Below, piece after piece: positions 34,537-45,264 of a stretch of DNA of 64,000 nt. Each line of letters opens with the position of its first letter. Within the stretch, counting starts at the first letter, position 1. The position numbers and the translations under genes are program-made. The notes beneath the pieces were generated by a model, which did not search any database, was not told the DNA's origin, and saw only the letters and a program-made list of their open reading frames with translations. Origin of the DNA: Heterodera schachtii (taxonomy: Eukaryota; Nematoda; Chromadorea; Rhabditida; Heteroderidae); the NCBI GenBank assembly GCA_023374025.1, contig SIJG01000035.1, positions 186,001-250,000 of the forward strand, read 5' to 3'.

Positions 34537-34707
34537 TAGAGCTCGACATTTTCTAAAAGCCTGGACCTGGACCTGGGTTTTATCACATTTGACCTGGACC
34601 TGGATTTCCTGGACAAAAGTTAAAGAAAATCCAGGTCCAGGAAAAATCCAGGTTGCCGAAAAGTGACCTGACCTCGATCCAGAAAAAATCCAGGCCTGGA
34701 TCCGTTA
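34537..34707. mobile_element. CCAGGTCCAGG-rich element, partial copy
   Basis: Begins TAGAGCTCGAC and is built from repeated GGACCTGGACCTGG words on both strands. The other end is degraded. The region to about 34825 matches 39660-39987 in reverse, so a block including this element, its flank and a TSH E4 tail was duplicated and inverted. Confidence 0.7.
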
Positions 34708-34825
34708 CATTAAAATGAAGGGTTTCCGGACTAAAAAGCCTTTTCATGCATTATTACCGACGTAAATATGCAACAAATAAAACAAAATACTGAAAATCGC
34801 AGCCTAATTACTATGATCAGAAAGG

Positions 34826-36166
34826 CTAACGGTTCAATTTGGTGCCATATTTCTTCGTCCATTCTCTCAAATTGCCATTTGGAATGCCTAATTTTTCGGC
34901 AATTTTTCTCTCACTTATCATTGGGTTTCTTTTTCTCATTTCTTCACTTCTTTTCACATATTCAAATTTATCAGCATACGAATAAGTTTTGGACTTTCCT
35001 TAAAATAAAAGCAATTTAATTTTTTTAATTAATTTAATAATAAAAATTATTACTAATGATGAAACCGAATTTTCTCTTCCATCCATAAATTGTTGCCCAT
35101 CCAACCCCCAATTTTGTTGCAATTTTTATTTCAATTTCCATATTGGGTTTCAAATTGAATTTTTTTGAAATTTCTTCTTTCATTTTTTCAAATTGTTTAA
35201 TTTTTTCAAGCTTTTGTTGCATTGAAAATTTCTTTAGTAAACCTTAAAATGAGATAATGAGTATATTTCTATTTTGTTATTCTTTTCTTACCAATTTCCT
35301 TCTTCCATTTATAAATTTTCATCCGATTAATTCCCAATTCATTTGCAATTTCATGTTCAATTTTATTTCTTTTCGATTTGTCATAGTTAAAGCCATAAAC
35401 TTTTTCTTTTTTCAATTGATCATATTTTGTGATCAGTTCCATTTTTGTTTCTTCACTTTCCTCCGTTCTCTTCTCTTTTTTTTGTCTTAATTTTTTCTTC
35501 AATTTATAAATTTTGTCACGATTTGTACCCAATTTTTTTGCAATTTCTTCTTCAAATTGAAAATTTGTTAAATTTTTATAAAAAATTTCTTTTCGCATTT
35601 CCGTTTTCATTAAATTAAATGTATTTAGCATTTCCATTTCATTTATTTTTTCTGTATTCTAAATAAATAATATATTTTAGAACCATTTGATTTTATAGAT
35701 TTTTTCCCCCAAAACCGTATATTACCATATCATTGTAAATCGCATCATCTGAAGAATTATTTTCATCATTAGACGAAATATCTTGATCAGCTTCCTCATC
35801 AAACTCATTTTCAAATGATTCTTCGCTGAGTTGGTCCATTTCAATTTTTGGCACTTTTATTTTGATTTTTAAATTCTTATTTTGTTCGTCCAATGTTTGT
35901 TCCTTTTTAATTTTTTGCAATTCTTTTGGCCTTGTGTCATCCATTTCTTTTTTATTGTCATTTTGGTGTTCATAATTTTCAATTTTAACAACTATTTCTT
36001 CTTCCTTTATGGCATTTATTTCTCCGAATTTTTGTTTTTTGATATTTTTTGAGGTCGATGGCTTTAACTTTTTCCATAAATCATCAAAAAAATCTTCTTC
36101 ATCAATTCCATAAATTAAAATGAATAAAACTAAGAAGAAAATATTCAAAAAATTAATTTTCATCAT
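34826..36166 (-). CDS. TSH family, complete four-exon gene (389 aa)
   Basis: Exons 36166-35726, 35658-35292, 35242-35054 and 34998-34826 total 1170 bp and stay open; introns are 67, 49 and 55 bp. Signal peptide MMKINFLNIFFLVLFILIYG, then DEEDFFDDLWKKLKPSTSK and a 147-residue first exon. Modules read EIAKKLGTNRDKIYKLKKK, EIANELGINRMKIYKWKKE, KIATKLGVGWATIYGWKRK and KIAEKLGIPNGNLREWTKK. The split codon at intron 3 is A+GA, giving Arg as in other copies. E4 ends KYGTKLNR, defining a subgroup with the fusion gene at 29524. It lacks the acceptor-like site upstream of the ATG seen in most copies. Confidence 0.85.
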
Positions 36167-37659
36167 TTTTTAAGCAAAAAATATTAAATAAAATATAGAA
36201 TTTTCGCTTGTTATTTCTCGCTTCCCTCAAATTATGGCATCAATAATTTTTCTCTAGCTTGTTTTTTTAGCTTTTATACATGAATTTTTGTAAATGAGTA
36301 TAAAATTATAAAATCAATGGTGTTTTTAATGACGCAATAATTGATTTAAACAAAAAAACGTTTTCTTCATTTTTAGTTTGCCTTTTTTTAATATTTTGAG
36401 GTTTTCGGGAACAAATAAATTTTTCGCCATTTTTGTCTTTTAGTCCAATTTTGGCCATTTTAGGAAAATTTTCACAAGAAAAATTCAAAAAAAGCGTTTA
36501 ATAACCCATAAAAATTATTTTTGGAGGTTTTTGGGAATAAATTTATATTTTTCCATTTTTTCGCGTTTTTAGTCCATATAATTTTCAACCGAATATAAAT
36601 TAAAAATAAAATTGAAAAAAATTTAAACAACACTCTGATAAAGTAACCAAAATGATTCATTAATAGATCATAATAAACACATATTGAGCTGAAGAAGAAT
36701 TTCTGTGATATTCTAAGAAGATAAGCGGTGCTTTTGGTGCTGCTTCCAATTGAATTTGGCATTCTTTACAATCTTATCGGATTTCTTACAAATATTTCGT
36801 TTTATTAATAAAGTATTACACGGATATCCTAATTTATTTGTTAGCTTACATGATTTTGAATTTTTAAAAAGAATTCTGCTTTAAAAGGGAACATACCGCA
36901 CTGTAATTAGGAAAATGCATATGCTATATACCATTGGATAGAGCAGGGTCGACTTGTATTGTGAATTTTAATTGTAGCTGTGCATTTTGCCTCCTTGAAG
37001 AGTTACAGGGCCCCAAAAGCCGGGAATTTGCCCATTCTCGACAGAGCAAATCATGCGAAATTGAGTAGCAGGGTTGGTTAAAAAATGGCTTTTTTGGTCC
37101 ATGGTTCAATGCTTTGGGCGGCCTCGATTTTTGAAATTTGATTTTAAAAAAATATTTTATAAATTTGTGTTCATTTTTTGCTATTGCATTAAAATTTAAC
37201 ATTTGTCTAAAAATACTATTGAGAATACAAATACAACCGACCGACCGACCTTGAAAAATTGATTTCTTTTCTTCGGAAACCGACTTGACCGAAAATCGGG
37301 GGGGACCTGTTTTTCGGTTTTTGGTTAATTCGATTTAATTTACATGATGGGAAAATTCGATAAATCCAAGTACTCTTACAATTTTATCCTAAGCAATGAA
37401 AAATGATTAATTTTTATTCAAATGTTTTTTTTGTTTTTCCGCTGGAATGGTTTTTTCCAATATTTTTGTTTCTGCTGGTCCTTTTCCTCATTACGAATTC
37501 TGTTTTATTTCATCTATTTTTCAGTTATATGGTGAATTTTTATATTGAAACATTTTTTTACAAATAACCGAATAACTTAAAACCGGGGGTACCTGGGGTA
37601 CCGGTTAATAAACAGTCGTGCACTACCCTAAATAAAAGTATTAAATTAAACAAATTTAC
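36167..37659. other. No recognised gene
   Basis: 36180-36320 is TSH upstream sequence. 36340-36640 repeats TTTTTAGTCCAATTTTGGCC-like words. 36890-37130 is GC-richer and open on the minus strand (37202-36924), but resembles no family I know and looks like repeat DNA. 37230-37620 is framed by ACCGACCGACC and GGTACCTGGGGTACCGG and is probably another GC-ended element. Confidence 0.4.
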
Positions 37660-38165
37660 GAGTTATTAAGTTTAATTTTCTCTTCCAAACACAAATTGTA
37701 TTCAATCGAACAACGATTTTTTCCGCTATTTTTTCATTTATTTTCCACTTCATTTTTAAATTGAATTTTTTTTTTAAAGTCTTCTTTAATTTTTTCAAAT
37801 TGTTTAATTTTTTCTATTTGTTGTTGCGTTGAATTGAGCAATTGTTAAATTTTTGTAAAAATTTCCATTTCGCAATTTCTTTTTCATCAAATTAAATTCA
37901 TTTAAAATTTCGATTTCCTTTATTCTTCTGTATTCTAAAGAAAAAACATTTTTAAGAAAAAAACTGAGAATTTTGCGAATTATAAAAAAATTACCATATT
38001 ATCATAATCCTCATCATCTGCTAAATTGCTCAGATCAGCAGACGAAACATTCTGATCAGCTTGCTCATCAAATTCATTTTCAAATGATTCGTCGCTCAAT
38101 TTGTCCAATTCAATTTTTGGCTCTTTTCTTTTTGTTGTTAAATTATTATTTTCTTCTTGTACATA

Positions 38166-38604
38166 AAATGAACGAATAGCGGGGCAGGGTCAACAACGCG
38201 GGTATTTATGGGGGTGTCATGGCAGTTCGTACAATGGCGTTTCGTACAATTTCAAATGGGAATGGCCATAACTTTTTTGTTGGTCAGTTAATTTCTTCAA
38301 ATTTGGTATCATTCGAAAGCTCTACGTATTTAGAAGCTATCGCTAAGCAGAAGCTAAGCGATTAATCATCTCACCAAAAAGTTATGGTTTATAAGACTTA
38401 AAAATTCAAGGAAATCCTATTTTGTTGTAAACTATAAATCATAACTTTTTGGTAAGATGATTAATCGTTTAGCTTCTGCTTAATGATAGCTTCTAAACAC
38501 GTAGAGATTTATGGGCGGGAAAAGGGGCGTGACATAATGAAGGGAAGAGGGAAATACAAATAAAGCAAAGGGTCAAATGGGTACCGGCCAATTGGGTCCC
38601 AACC
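38166..38604. mobile_element. Insert with inverted-repeat core in TSH copy 17
   Basis: About 38260-38350 and 38440-38515 are reverse complements (AGCTTCTGCTTAATGATAGC, CATAACTTTTTGGT words). The outer parts contain GGGTACCGGCCAATTGGGTC. The ends are uncertain; CTTCT occurs on both sides but is too short to be sure. Confidence 0.5.
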
Positions 38605-38731
38605 CTAACACTTCTATCAATGTTTTTTCCTTTTTAAATTCTTTAAATATATGGCTTTATGTCTTCTATGTCATTTTCACTGCAATTTTCAGACTTAAAA
38701 ATTAGTTTATTGGCATTTTGTTGGTCATAAA

Positions 38732-38976
38732 GCAAGACTGGATTTTTAGGTCAAATAGGTACTAAATTTTGCTTTCAAATTTCTGGAAAAAGGCCAAAAT
38801 AGGTGCTAAAGTTTTGAAAATGCCAAAATAGGGTGCTAACCACCATTTTCGGAGTTATTAGGTGCTATAAAATCGACCTAAATCAGAAATTGTTCAGAAA
38901 AATGAGACTTTCATGCTTCTCTCATCAAGTACTATCCGCAAAAAAAAAAAGGTAAAAATCTAAAATCCGGTCTCTA
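38732..38976. mobile_element. 245-bp MITE with 8-bp target duplication
   Basis: GTCATAAA is repeated at 38724-38731 and 38977-38984. The ends carry imperfect inverted repeats (AGACTGGATTTTTAG versus AGACCGGATTTTAG). An 8-bp duplication is typical of hAT transposons. The interior has the AGGTGCTAAA words of the dispersed repeat family. It splits E1 of TSH copy 17 cleanly. Confidence 0.75.
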
Positions 38977-39157
38977 GTCATAAATTTCATTGTTATCAAA
39001 ATTTCTACCTTAATGGCATTAATTTCTCCGAATTTTTGTTTTTTGAGGTCGATTGCTTTAAGTATTTCCACAAATCATTAAATAAATCTTCATCATTTCC
39101 ATCAGTTAAAGCGATTAAAAAAAAGAAGAAAATAATCACCAAATTAATTTTCAGCAT

Positions 39158-40261
39158 TTTATGAGACCAAAAATTTTAAAAAGAAATTAGTTTTGACTAT
39201 TTCAGCTTATAATATTAATATAATATTTGAATTTATGAAAAAAAATTTTTCATAAAATAGAAATTATCAAATTAATTGCAATTTATCATGCTTTTAATTG
39301 TGAAATAATTGATTTTGAAATAATTGATTTAAAAATATTTCATTTACATTTATGTAAATGTTAGAATATAATTTTATAGAATTCCAAAAAACTAAATATA
39401 GTCATTCTTTTCATAGCTTCTAAAACTAAAAAGAAGGTGTTTTCATATGCCTGGGCACCAGCCCCTGTGGCAATAAACGGCGGGTGATTTTTTAAGTGGA
39501 AGCAGAGGTCTGTTGGACGCCTTCCCATGGGACCTTATATTGGGTGGATGCATAAGTCATGTGCGTTTTGAGAGGAATCGATGGACACACTGGGTTGTCT
39601 ATTCCTGAAGAAATTATTTTATCTGATTTTAATAAACTAGCATTAATATGGCAAAAAATTGAACCGTTAGGCTTTCTGGATCATAGTAATTAGGATGCGA
39701 TTTTCAATATTTTGTTTTATTTGTTGCGTATTTACTTCAGTAATAATGCATGAAAAGGCTTTTTAGTCCGGAAACCCTTCATTTTAATGTCACTAGAGCT
39801 CGACCTGGACCCGGATCCAGGCCTGGATTTTTTCTGGATCCACGTCCAGGTCCTGGCCACTTTTCGGTAACCTGGGTTTTTTCTGGACCTGGATTTTCCT
39901 GGATTTTTGTCCATGAAATCCAGGTCCAGGTCAAATGTGAAAAAGCCCAGGTCCAGGGTCCAGGCTTTTAGAAAAGGTCGAGCTCTAAATATTATTATTT
40001 ATCTAAAGCAAAATTTCTTGGCATTTCAATCATTGGGACTCAATTCTTTTAAAACGCATTTAAAAAATATTTAATTTTGGTTATTTAAATGAAAATGAAA
40101 ATATTTTATAATTTTAATGATTTTGCTTAATTTTGTTACGTTTGAATAAATTTTTGTCATTTTACACACCTAAATTTGAGTTAACAGATTTTTACCAAAA
40201 ATGACCTATTTTCCAATTTTGAGATTATTTATTTCTTTTCAAAAATATTTTGACTAAAGTA
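39158..40261. other. Flanks and inverted duplicate of the 34.5-kb block
   Basis: 39158-39400 is TSH upstream sequence of copy 17. About 39428-39515 is the reverse of 10845-10930. 39647-39668 is the last codons of a TSH E4 in plus orientation (AATTGAACCGTTAG), followed by the type-II 3' flank to about 39785. 40060-40240 is AT-rich. The 39660-39990 stretch mirrors 34537-34825. Confidence 0.5.
39794..39987. mobile_element. CCAGGTCCAGG-rich MITE with 12-bp inverted ends
   Basis: Starts TAGAGCTCGACC and ends GGTCGAGCTCTA. The interior consists of repeated GGACCTGGATTTT and CCAGGTCCAGG words. Related copies lie at 34537-34707 and, more diverged, at 47058-47248. Confidence 0.75.
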
Positions 40262-41650
40262 ATGCTGCAAATTAATTTGGTAAGTATTTACTTTTTATTT
40301 GTATTAATTGACGGAATTGACGAAGATTTATTTGATGATTTATGGAAAAACCTAAAACCATCGACCTCAAAAAATTTCAAAAAACAAAAATTTGGAGAAA
40401 TGAATGACATAAAGGAAGAAATTGTTGATATTGACAACAATGAAATTCATGAACAACAAAATGCCAACAAAAATTGTAGTGAAAAAGAAATGGAAGACAC
40501 AAAGCCAAAAAAGGAACAAACATTGGGGGAACAAAATAAAAATTTAAAAATAAAAGTGCCAAAAATTGAAATGGACCAAATCAGCGAAGAATCATTTGAA
40601 AATGAGTTTGATCAGCAAATTGATCAGAATGTTTCATTGGATTGTCAAAGACATTCTGCCGATGATGAAGATTACAATGATACGGTAATATAACAGATAA
40701 AATAACATCATTCCTGGGGAAAAAAAAAACTTATAAACTCGCTAATTCTTTGGTTTTTTTCTTAAAAATGAATTATTTCTTTAGAACACAGAAGAAATAA
40801 AGGAAATTGAAATTTTAAATGAATTTAATTTGATGAAAAAGAAATTGCGAAAAGAAAATTTTTACAAAAATTTAACAAATGGTCAATTTGAATGTGAAAT
40901 TGCAAAAAAGTTGGGGACAAACCGAAACAAAATTTATAAAATGAAGAAAAAATTAGGACAAACACGGAAGTTGTTCAGTAAGAATAAAGTATTTGATAAT
41001 ACCACAAAGACAGAACTAATCAGAAAATTTGATGAATTGAGAAAAGAAAAAATTTATGGGTTTAAATATGACGAAAAGAAAAGAAAAAAAACTGAATATG
41101 AAATTGCTTGTGAATTGGGAATTACTCGAGAAAAAATTTACCAATGGAAGAAGGAATTTGGTAAGAAACAATTAATCCAATTTATACTAATTGTCTCATT
41201 TTAAGAAATAAAAAAGAAATTTTCAACGCAAGAAAAAATAGAAAAAATTAAACAATTTGAAAAAATTAAAGAAGAATTTTCCAAAAAATTCAATTTGAAA
41301 ACCAATTGGAAAATTAAAGAAAAAATAGCGGAAAAAATCGTTGTTCGATTGAATACAATTTGTTGTTGGAAGAAAAAATTAAACTTAATAACTCGTAAAT
41401 TTGTTTAATTTTATACTTTTATTTAATTTTAATTTAAAAATAATGAAATTTAATTTAAAAATTTGATTTTTATTAAGGAAAGAACAAAATTTGCACGGAT
41501 GCTGCTAAATTGGAATATGTAAAAAGCGGTGAGGAGATGAGAAAAAGAAACCCAATGTTAAGTGAGACGAAAATTGCCGAAAAATTAGGCATTTCCAGAT
41601 CGAGTTTAAGACGATGGACGACAAAATTCGGCGCCAAATTGATTCGTTAG
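40262..41650 (+). CDS. TSH family, complete four-exon gene on the plus strand (386 aa)
   Basis: Exons 40262-40684, 40785-41160, 41206-41394 and 41478-41650 total 1161 bp, open throughout; introns are 100, 45 and 83 bp. The signal peptide is MLQINLVSIYFLFVLIDG, then DEDLFDDLWKNLKPSTSK; the first exon ends YNDT, not YNNM. Module signatures are EIAKKLGTNRNKIYKMKKK, EIACELGITREKIYQWKKE, KIAEKIVVRLNTICCWKKK and KIAEKLGISRSSLRRWTTK. Module 3 has lost the usual glycine (KIVVRL). Within E2 the spacer has a divergent RKLFSKNKVFDNTT stretch. Only this copy is both complete and on the plus strand; the 3' flank type is the common one. Confidence 0.85.
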
Positions 41651-42112
41651 GTTTGGTAAATAAATTTTTTCCTGTCCCACTTATTGTTAGGTCAACTCCA
41701 CCATGAATAGCACTAGAATATCTCTTTGTTTCTTTTTTCTTTGTATTTTATCCAACTTTGGCGAACTATCTCTTTGTTTTTTCGGATAAATCGATTTTTT
41801 AATTGTTTTATTCTTCCATTTTTTGAAATAAATATTTTACATCATCAATTTATATTTTATTAATAGATTATATTTATATTGACATTTCCACCCAAACGAA
41901 ATATTAAAAAGTCAAAAAAATTGTTCATTCTTGAGCATTGAGCATATCTTTAGGGGTGCATTTTTACCAAAAGCCCAACAAAACCTTAGAATCGTATTTC
42001 CGTTTGAAAAACATAACAAATTGTTAATTTGTTAAATTTTGCGATCTTTGGGCCATTTTAACAGATTTTACAACAAAAAATTGGTCTTCCAGGGTACTAC
42101 GGTAGCCCTCCG
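41651..42112 (+). repeat. Conserved TSH 3' flank, plus orientation
   Basis: Runs from the stop codon through TTGGCGAACTATCTCTTTGT and CGGATAAATCGATTT to about 41960 (GAACAATTTTTTTGACTTTT-like in reverse). This is the longest clear example of the downstream block. 41960-42112 is unassigned. Confidence 0.65.
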
Positions 42113-42510
42113 ATGTCAAAAAAAGGACGAAATTTGTCCGACCCACCCCAAACCATCGCACCGCCTCCGCCTCCGAATTTCATTCTTTCCCGCGTATATT
42201 TGAGGTCAAATCGTTTCCTGGGTGGTCGTCGGATTAGAAGTGTCACGTCGGAATTGAACAAATTGAATTTAGATCATCGCTCCAGCAAATCTTACGCCAG
42301 TCTTCAACTGTGTGAATTTGCCGTTGCAAATGTCAGACGGGCCATGCGGTGGCACTCCTTCAGCTGTGGTTTGCGTGCCGGACGTCTGGCATTCAGTTGG
42401 TGTCGTCGAAGAATGCCCAACATTTGCTGAAGATCCTGCCGTGTTATTCCCCGTTGATCCGGCACCGTGATGAGTCGTTCCACAAAAAAGCTCAGTGATT
42501 GATTGGTCAT
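42113..42510 (-). pseudogene. Tc1-like transposase fragment
   Basis: Minus strand in two frames. The first reads LNARRPARKPQLKECHRMAR and then TFATANSH, matching the region just before the catalytic domain of Tc1 transposases. After a frame change it reads TVEDWRKICWSDD, the motif around the first catalytic Asp, and later KRFDLKYTRERMKFGGGG with AMVWGG. In intact Tc1 elements this enzyme moves the DNA by cut and paste at TA sites. The catalytic triad is incomplete here, and neither the N-terminal paired-like DNA-binding part nor the terminal repeats are visible. The fragment is GC-richer than its surroundings. Confidence 0.75.
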
Positions 42511-43124
42511 TTTCTGGAAGAAAGTACTATAGAAGAATTTAAATAATTATTTTTCATCATTAAAAACGCAACAAATTACGGGCTCGCGGTGATTTTGCTG
42601 ATTTCAAGGGATCAATGATTATTTTTCTTTTTGAAAAGATGATTTTCAAAGCGCAGAATCTAAAAATTGCCAATTCTCAGTGAAAGCAAAGCTTTCTTTA
42701 CCTGTCCTATTAAATTGTAAAATTTGAAAAATTAAAATGCGGGTTTTATCTTTGAAATTTAGCACCTTTTCTTTTTAACAATTTCTTTTTTGTAATTTCT
42801 ATTTTCTGCACCAAAAACTTTTTCTTAACCTAAAAATATTTATTTAATATAATTAATAAAATAGTTTTTCAGATTTCAAAAAGTAATTCATCAACATTTA
42901 ATAATCGGAAACAAAATTAAAAATATGAATTTTTAACTGAATTATTTGAAATTTAAAACACGACAAATTTACCATTGATTTTATAATTTACTGCTGAATT
43001 ACCAAAAGTCGTGAATAAAATTATAATAAACAGGCTAAGAAAAAATAAAATTCATAATCGTAGAAAAGAAGAAAATATTCAGAAATTCAAAATAATTTCT
43101 TTTAGGGATATTTTGACAATAATA
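42511..43124 (+). repeat. TSH 5' flank preceding copy 20
   Basis: 42580-42660 matches 11290-11390 and 52125-52205 in reverse (CTCGCGGTGATTTTGCTGAT). 42740-43124 is the long TSH 5' flank. It includes AATATTCAGAAATTCAAAAT and a TTTCTTTTAG acceptor-like site about 20 bases before the ATG at 43125. Confidence 0.6.
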
Positions 43125-43790
43125 ATGCTGAAAATTAATTTGATTATTCTCTTCTTATTTTTATTCGTATTAATTAACGGAATTGACGAAGATTTATTTG
43201 ATGATTTGTGGAAAAACCTAAAGCCATCGACCTCAAAAAACTTCAAAGAACAAAAATTCGGAGATATGAATGCTATAAAGGAAGAAATTGTTGTTAAAAA
43301 TGAAATTTATGATCAACAAAATGCTAATCAAATTGAAATGGAAGACATAAAGCCAAAATTATTGCAAAAATAAAAAGGAAAAAACTTTGGAGGAACAAAA
43401 TAATAATACAAAAATAAAAATGCTAAAAATGGAATTGGACAAATTAAATGAAAAATCATCTCAAAATGAGTTTGATGAGCAAGTTGATCAGAATGCTGCG
43501 TCTGCTGATCATATAAATTGTAATGAGATGAGGATTGCGTGCATTCGGTCTACTATATTTCTTCTTAATATTTTTAATTTAAAAATCTTCAAATAATTTA
43601 TTTAGGAGGAAGAACGAAAAAAGAACTGGAATTTTAAATAGAATTTGATTAATCAAAAAAAACTGCGGCACAAAATTGTGTATAAAAAGTTGACATATTT
43701 CAATTTTGAAGAGAAATGGCAAATCCAATTGGCAAAAATCGGACCAAAATTGATAATTTTGAAAAAAATTGGGCTTCACCCACGCCTTGC
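43125..43790 (+). pseudogene. TSH copy 20, E1 plus start of E2
   Basis: E1 starts MLKINLIILFLFLFVLINGI with the usual core. It loses two bases at about 43370 (stop after PKLLQK) and has an altered end. E2 starts at about 43604 and keeps only a diverged first module before breaking into unrelated sequence near 43790. No later exons directly attached. Confidence 0.8.
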
Positions 43791-44513
43791 CCTATTCGGA
43801 ACTTCGTCCCAGCACGATATTTATTTACTAATTGAGAGAGGTTTTTTGGATTTCAAAAAAAAAATTACAATATTTATTAAACAAAAAAAATTAAAATAGA
43901 ATTTTCAAACGACTTATTCTTTAGAGTCATTTAAACATGACAATTACCATTGATTTATAATTACTACTGAACAAGCTAGGAAATAATAAAATTGTAATCA
44001 TAGGAAAGAGGTAGGAATACATCAAAAATGAAAATTAGTTTACTACAAATTTATTGCCTAAAAATGCTGAAAATTTAATTTTTGTGATTACAGTAGGAGG
44101 TCTTGTTTTTTTAGAAACGAAAAAATCCGGAAATAGGCACCTTAAAAAAAAAAAGGCAGAAAAAACCGAAAAATCGCATTAAATAGGCACAAAAATAGGC
44201 AATAAAACTTTTTTATAACGTTTTTAGGTAGAAAATTATAATAAAAATTATTTTAGGTTTATATTTCATTGTTTTAAAGTTTTTTCGAATAAGGACAAAT
44301 TTTTTAAAAACACACAATTATTCTGAAGACAAAATAAATAAATTTTAAGTGATAATTTTTGAGAAAATTTTTTCAATTCTTAGGGGTGTATTTCTGAATT
44401 TTTTTTGGGTCTTTCTTTAAATAATAAGGGCAAATATAAAAAGGATTTAAAAATTCATTGAGTTCTTACGATTTTAATTACTAATAATATTAATATTACT
44501 TAGGAGTTCGAAA
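43791..44513. other. TSH start fragment and dispersed repeat
   Basis: 43925-44062 is a TSH 5' flank leading to an ATG at 44064 and about nine signal-peptide-like codons, after which similarity stops. 44093-44430 is the AGGCACCTTAAAAAAAAAAA / AGGGGTGTATTTCTG dispersed repeat. 44440-44513 is intron-1-like TSH sequence. Confidence 0.5.
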
Positions 44514-45264
44514 AAAGAAATGAAATTGATATTTGAAAAGATTTAATTTGATGAAGAAGGAATTACGAAAAGAAAATGTTTATAAAAATTTGACAATTTT
44601 TCAATTTGAAAGAGAAATTGCTAAAAAATTGGGAACAAATCGAACCAAAATTTATAAATTGAAGAAAAAATTAGGACAAAAAAGAGAACGAACGGAGGAA
44701 AGTGAAGAAACAAAAATAAGAATTGGGAATTAATCGAAAGAAAATTTACAAATGGAAAAAGGAATTTGGTAAGAAACAAAAACAAAGTCGTATTTTAATC
44801 ATAATTGTCTCATTTAAAGGTTTATTAAAAGGATTTTCTAACCAGCAAATGCTTGAAAAAATTGAGCAATTTGAAAAAGTGAATAGAAGAATTTCAAAAA
44901 AAATTCAATTTAAAAACGACTTGGAAAATTAAAGGAAAAATAGCGGAAAAAATAGGTGTTAAATTGAACACAATTTGTTGTTGGAAGAGAAAATTAAACT
45001 TGATAACTCGTAAATTTTGTTTAATTTTATACTTTTTTTAATTTAAATTTTATTTAAAAATTTAATTTTTTTTAAGGAAGGATCAAAATTTACACGAATG
45101 ATGAGAAATTGGAATATGTGAAAAGAGGTGAGGAGATCAGAAAAAGAAATCCAATGATAAGTGAGAAAAAAATTGCCGAAAAATTAGGCATTACAAGTGC
45201 CAATTTAAGACGATGGAAAAAGAAATTCGACTACCAAATCCATTCGTTAGCCTTAGAATTTTAA
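44514..45264 (+). pseudogene. TSH copy 21, E2-E4 with deletions
   Basis: E2 (44514-44768) has a stop near its start after a 1-base loss. An internal deletion removes the spacer between modules and changes frame. E3 (44820-45009) has one extra A and is out of frame. E4 (45077-45264) is open but has one inserted base near the end, so it reads past the normal stop to HSLALEF. Splice sites are preserved. There is no E1 in phase. Confidence 0.8.

Larger units (their letters stand above)
37660..39157 (-). pseudogene. TSH copy 17, internally deleted and hit by two insertions
   Basis: E3 (37660 to about 37833) is joined directly to the first part of E2, with both E2 modules and intron 2 deleted. E1 (39157-37995) retains its start, core and end. 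It is split by an insert at about 38166-38604 containing an inverted repeat, and by a 245-bp element at 38732-38976. No E4 is attached. Clearly dead. Confidence 0.85.

Noticed and set aside
36924..37202. Minus-strand 92-codon open frame
   Set aside because: No recognisable domain, ends in repeat-like sequence, and there are no splice partners. Likely a chance frame in GC-richer repeat DNA.
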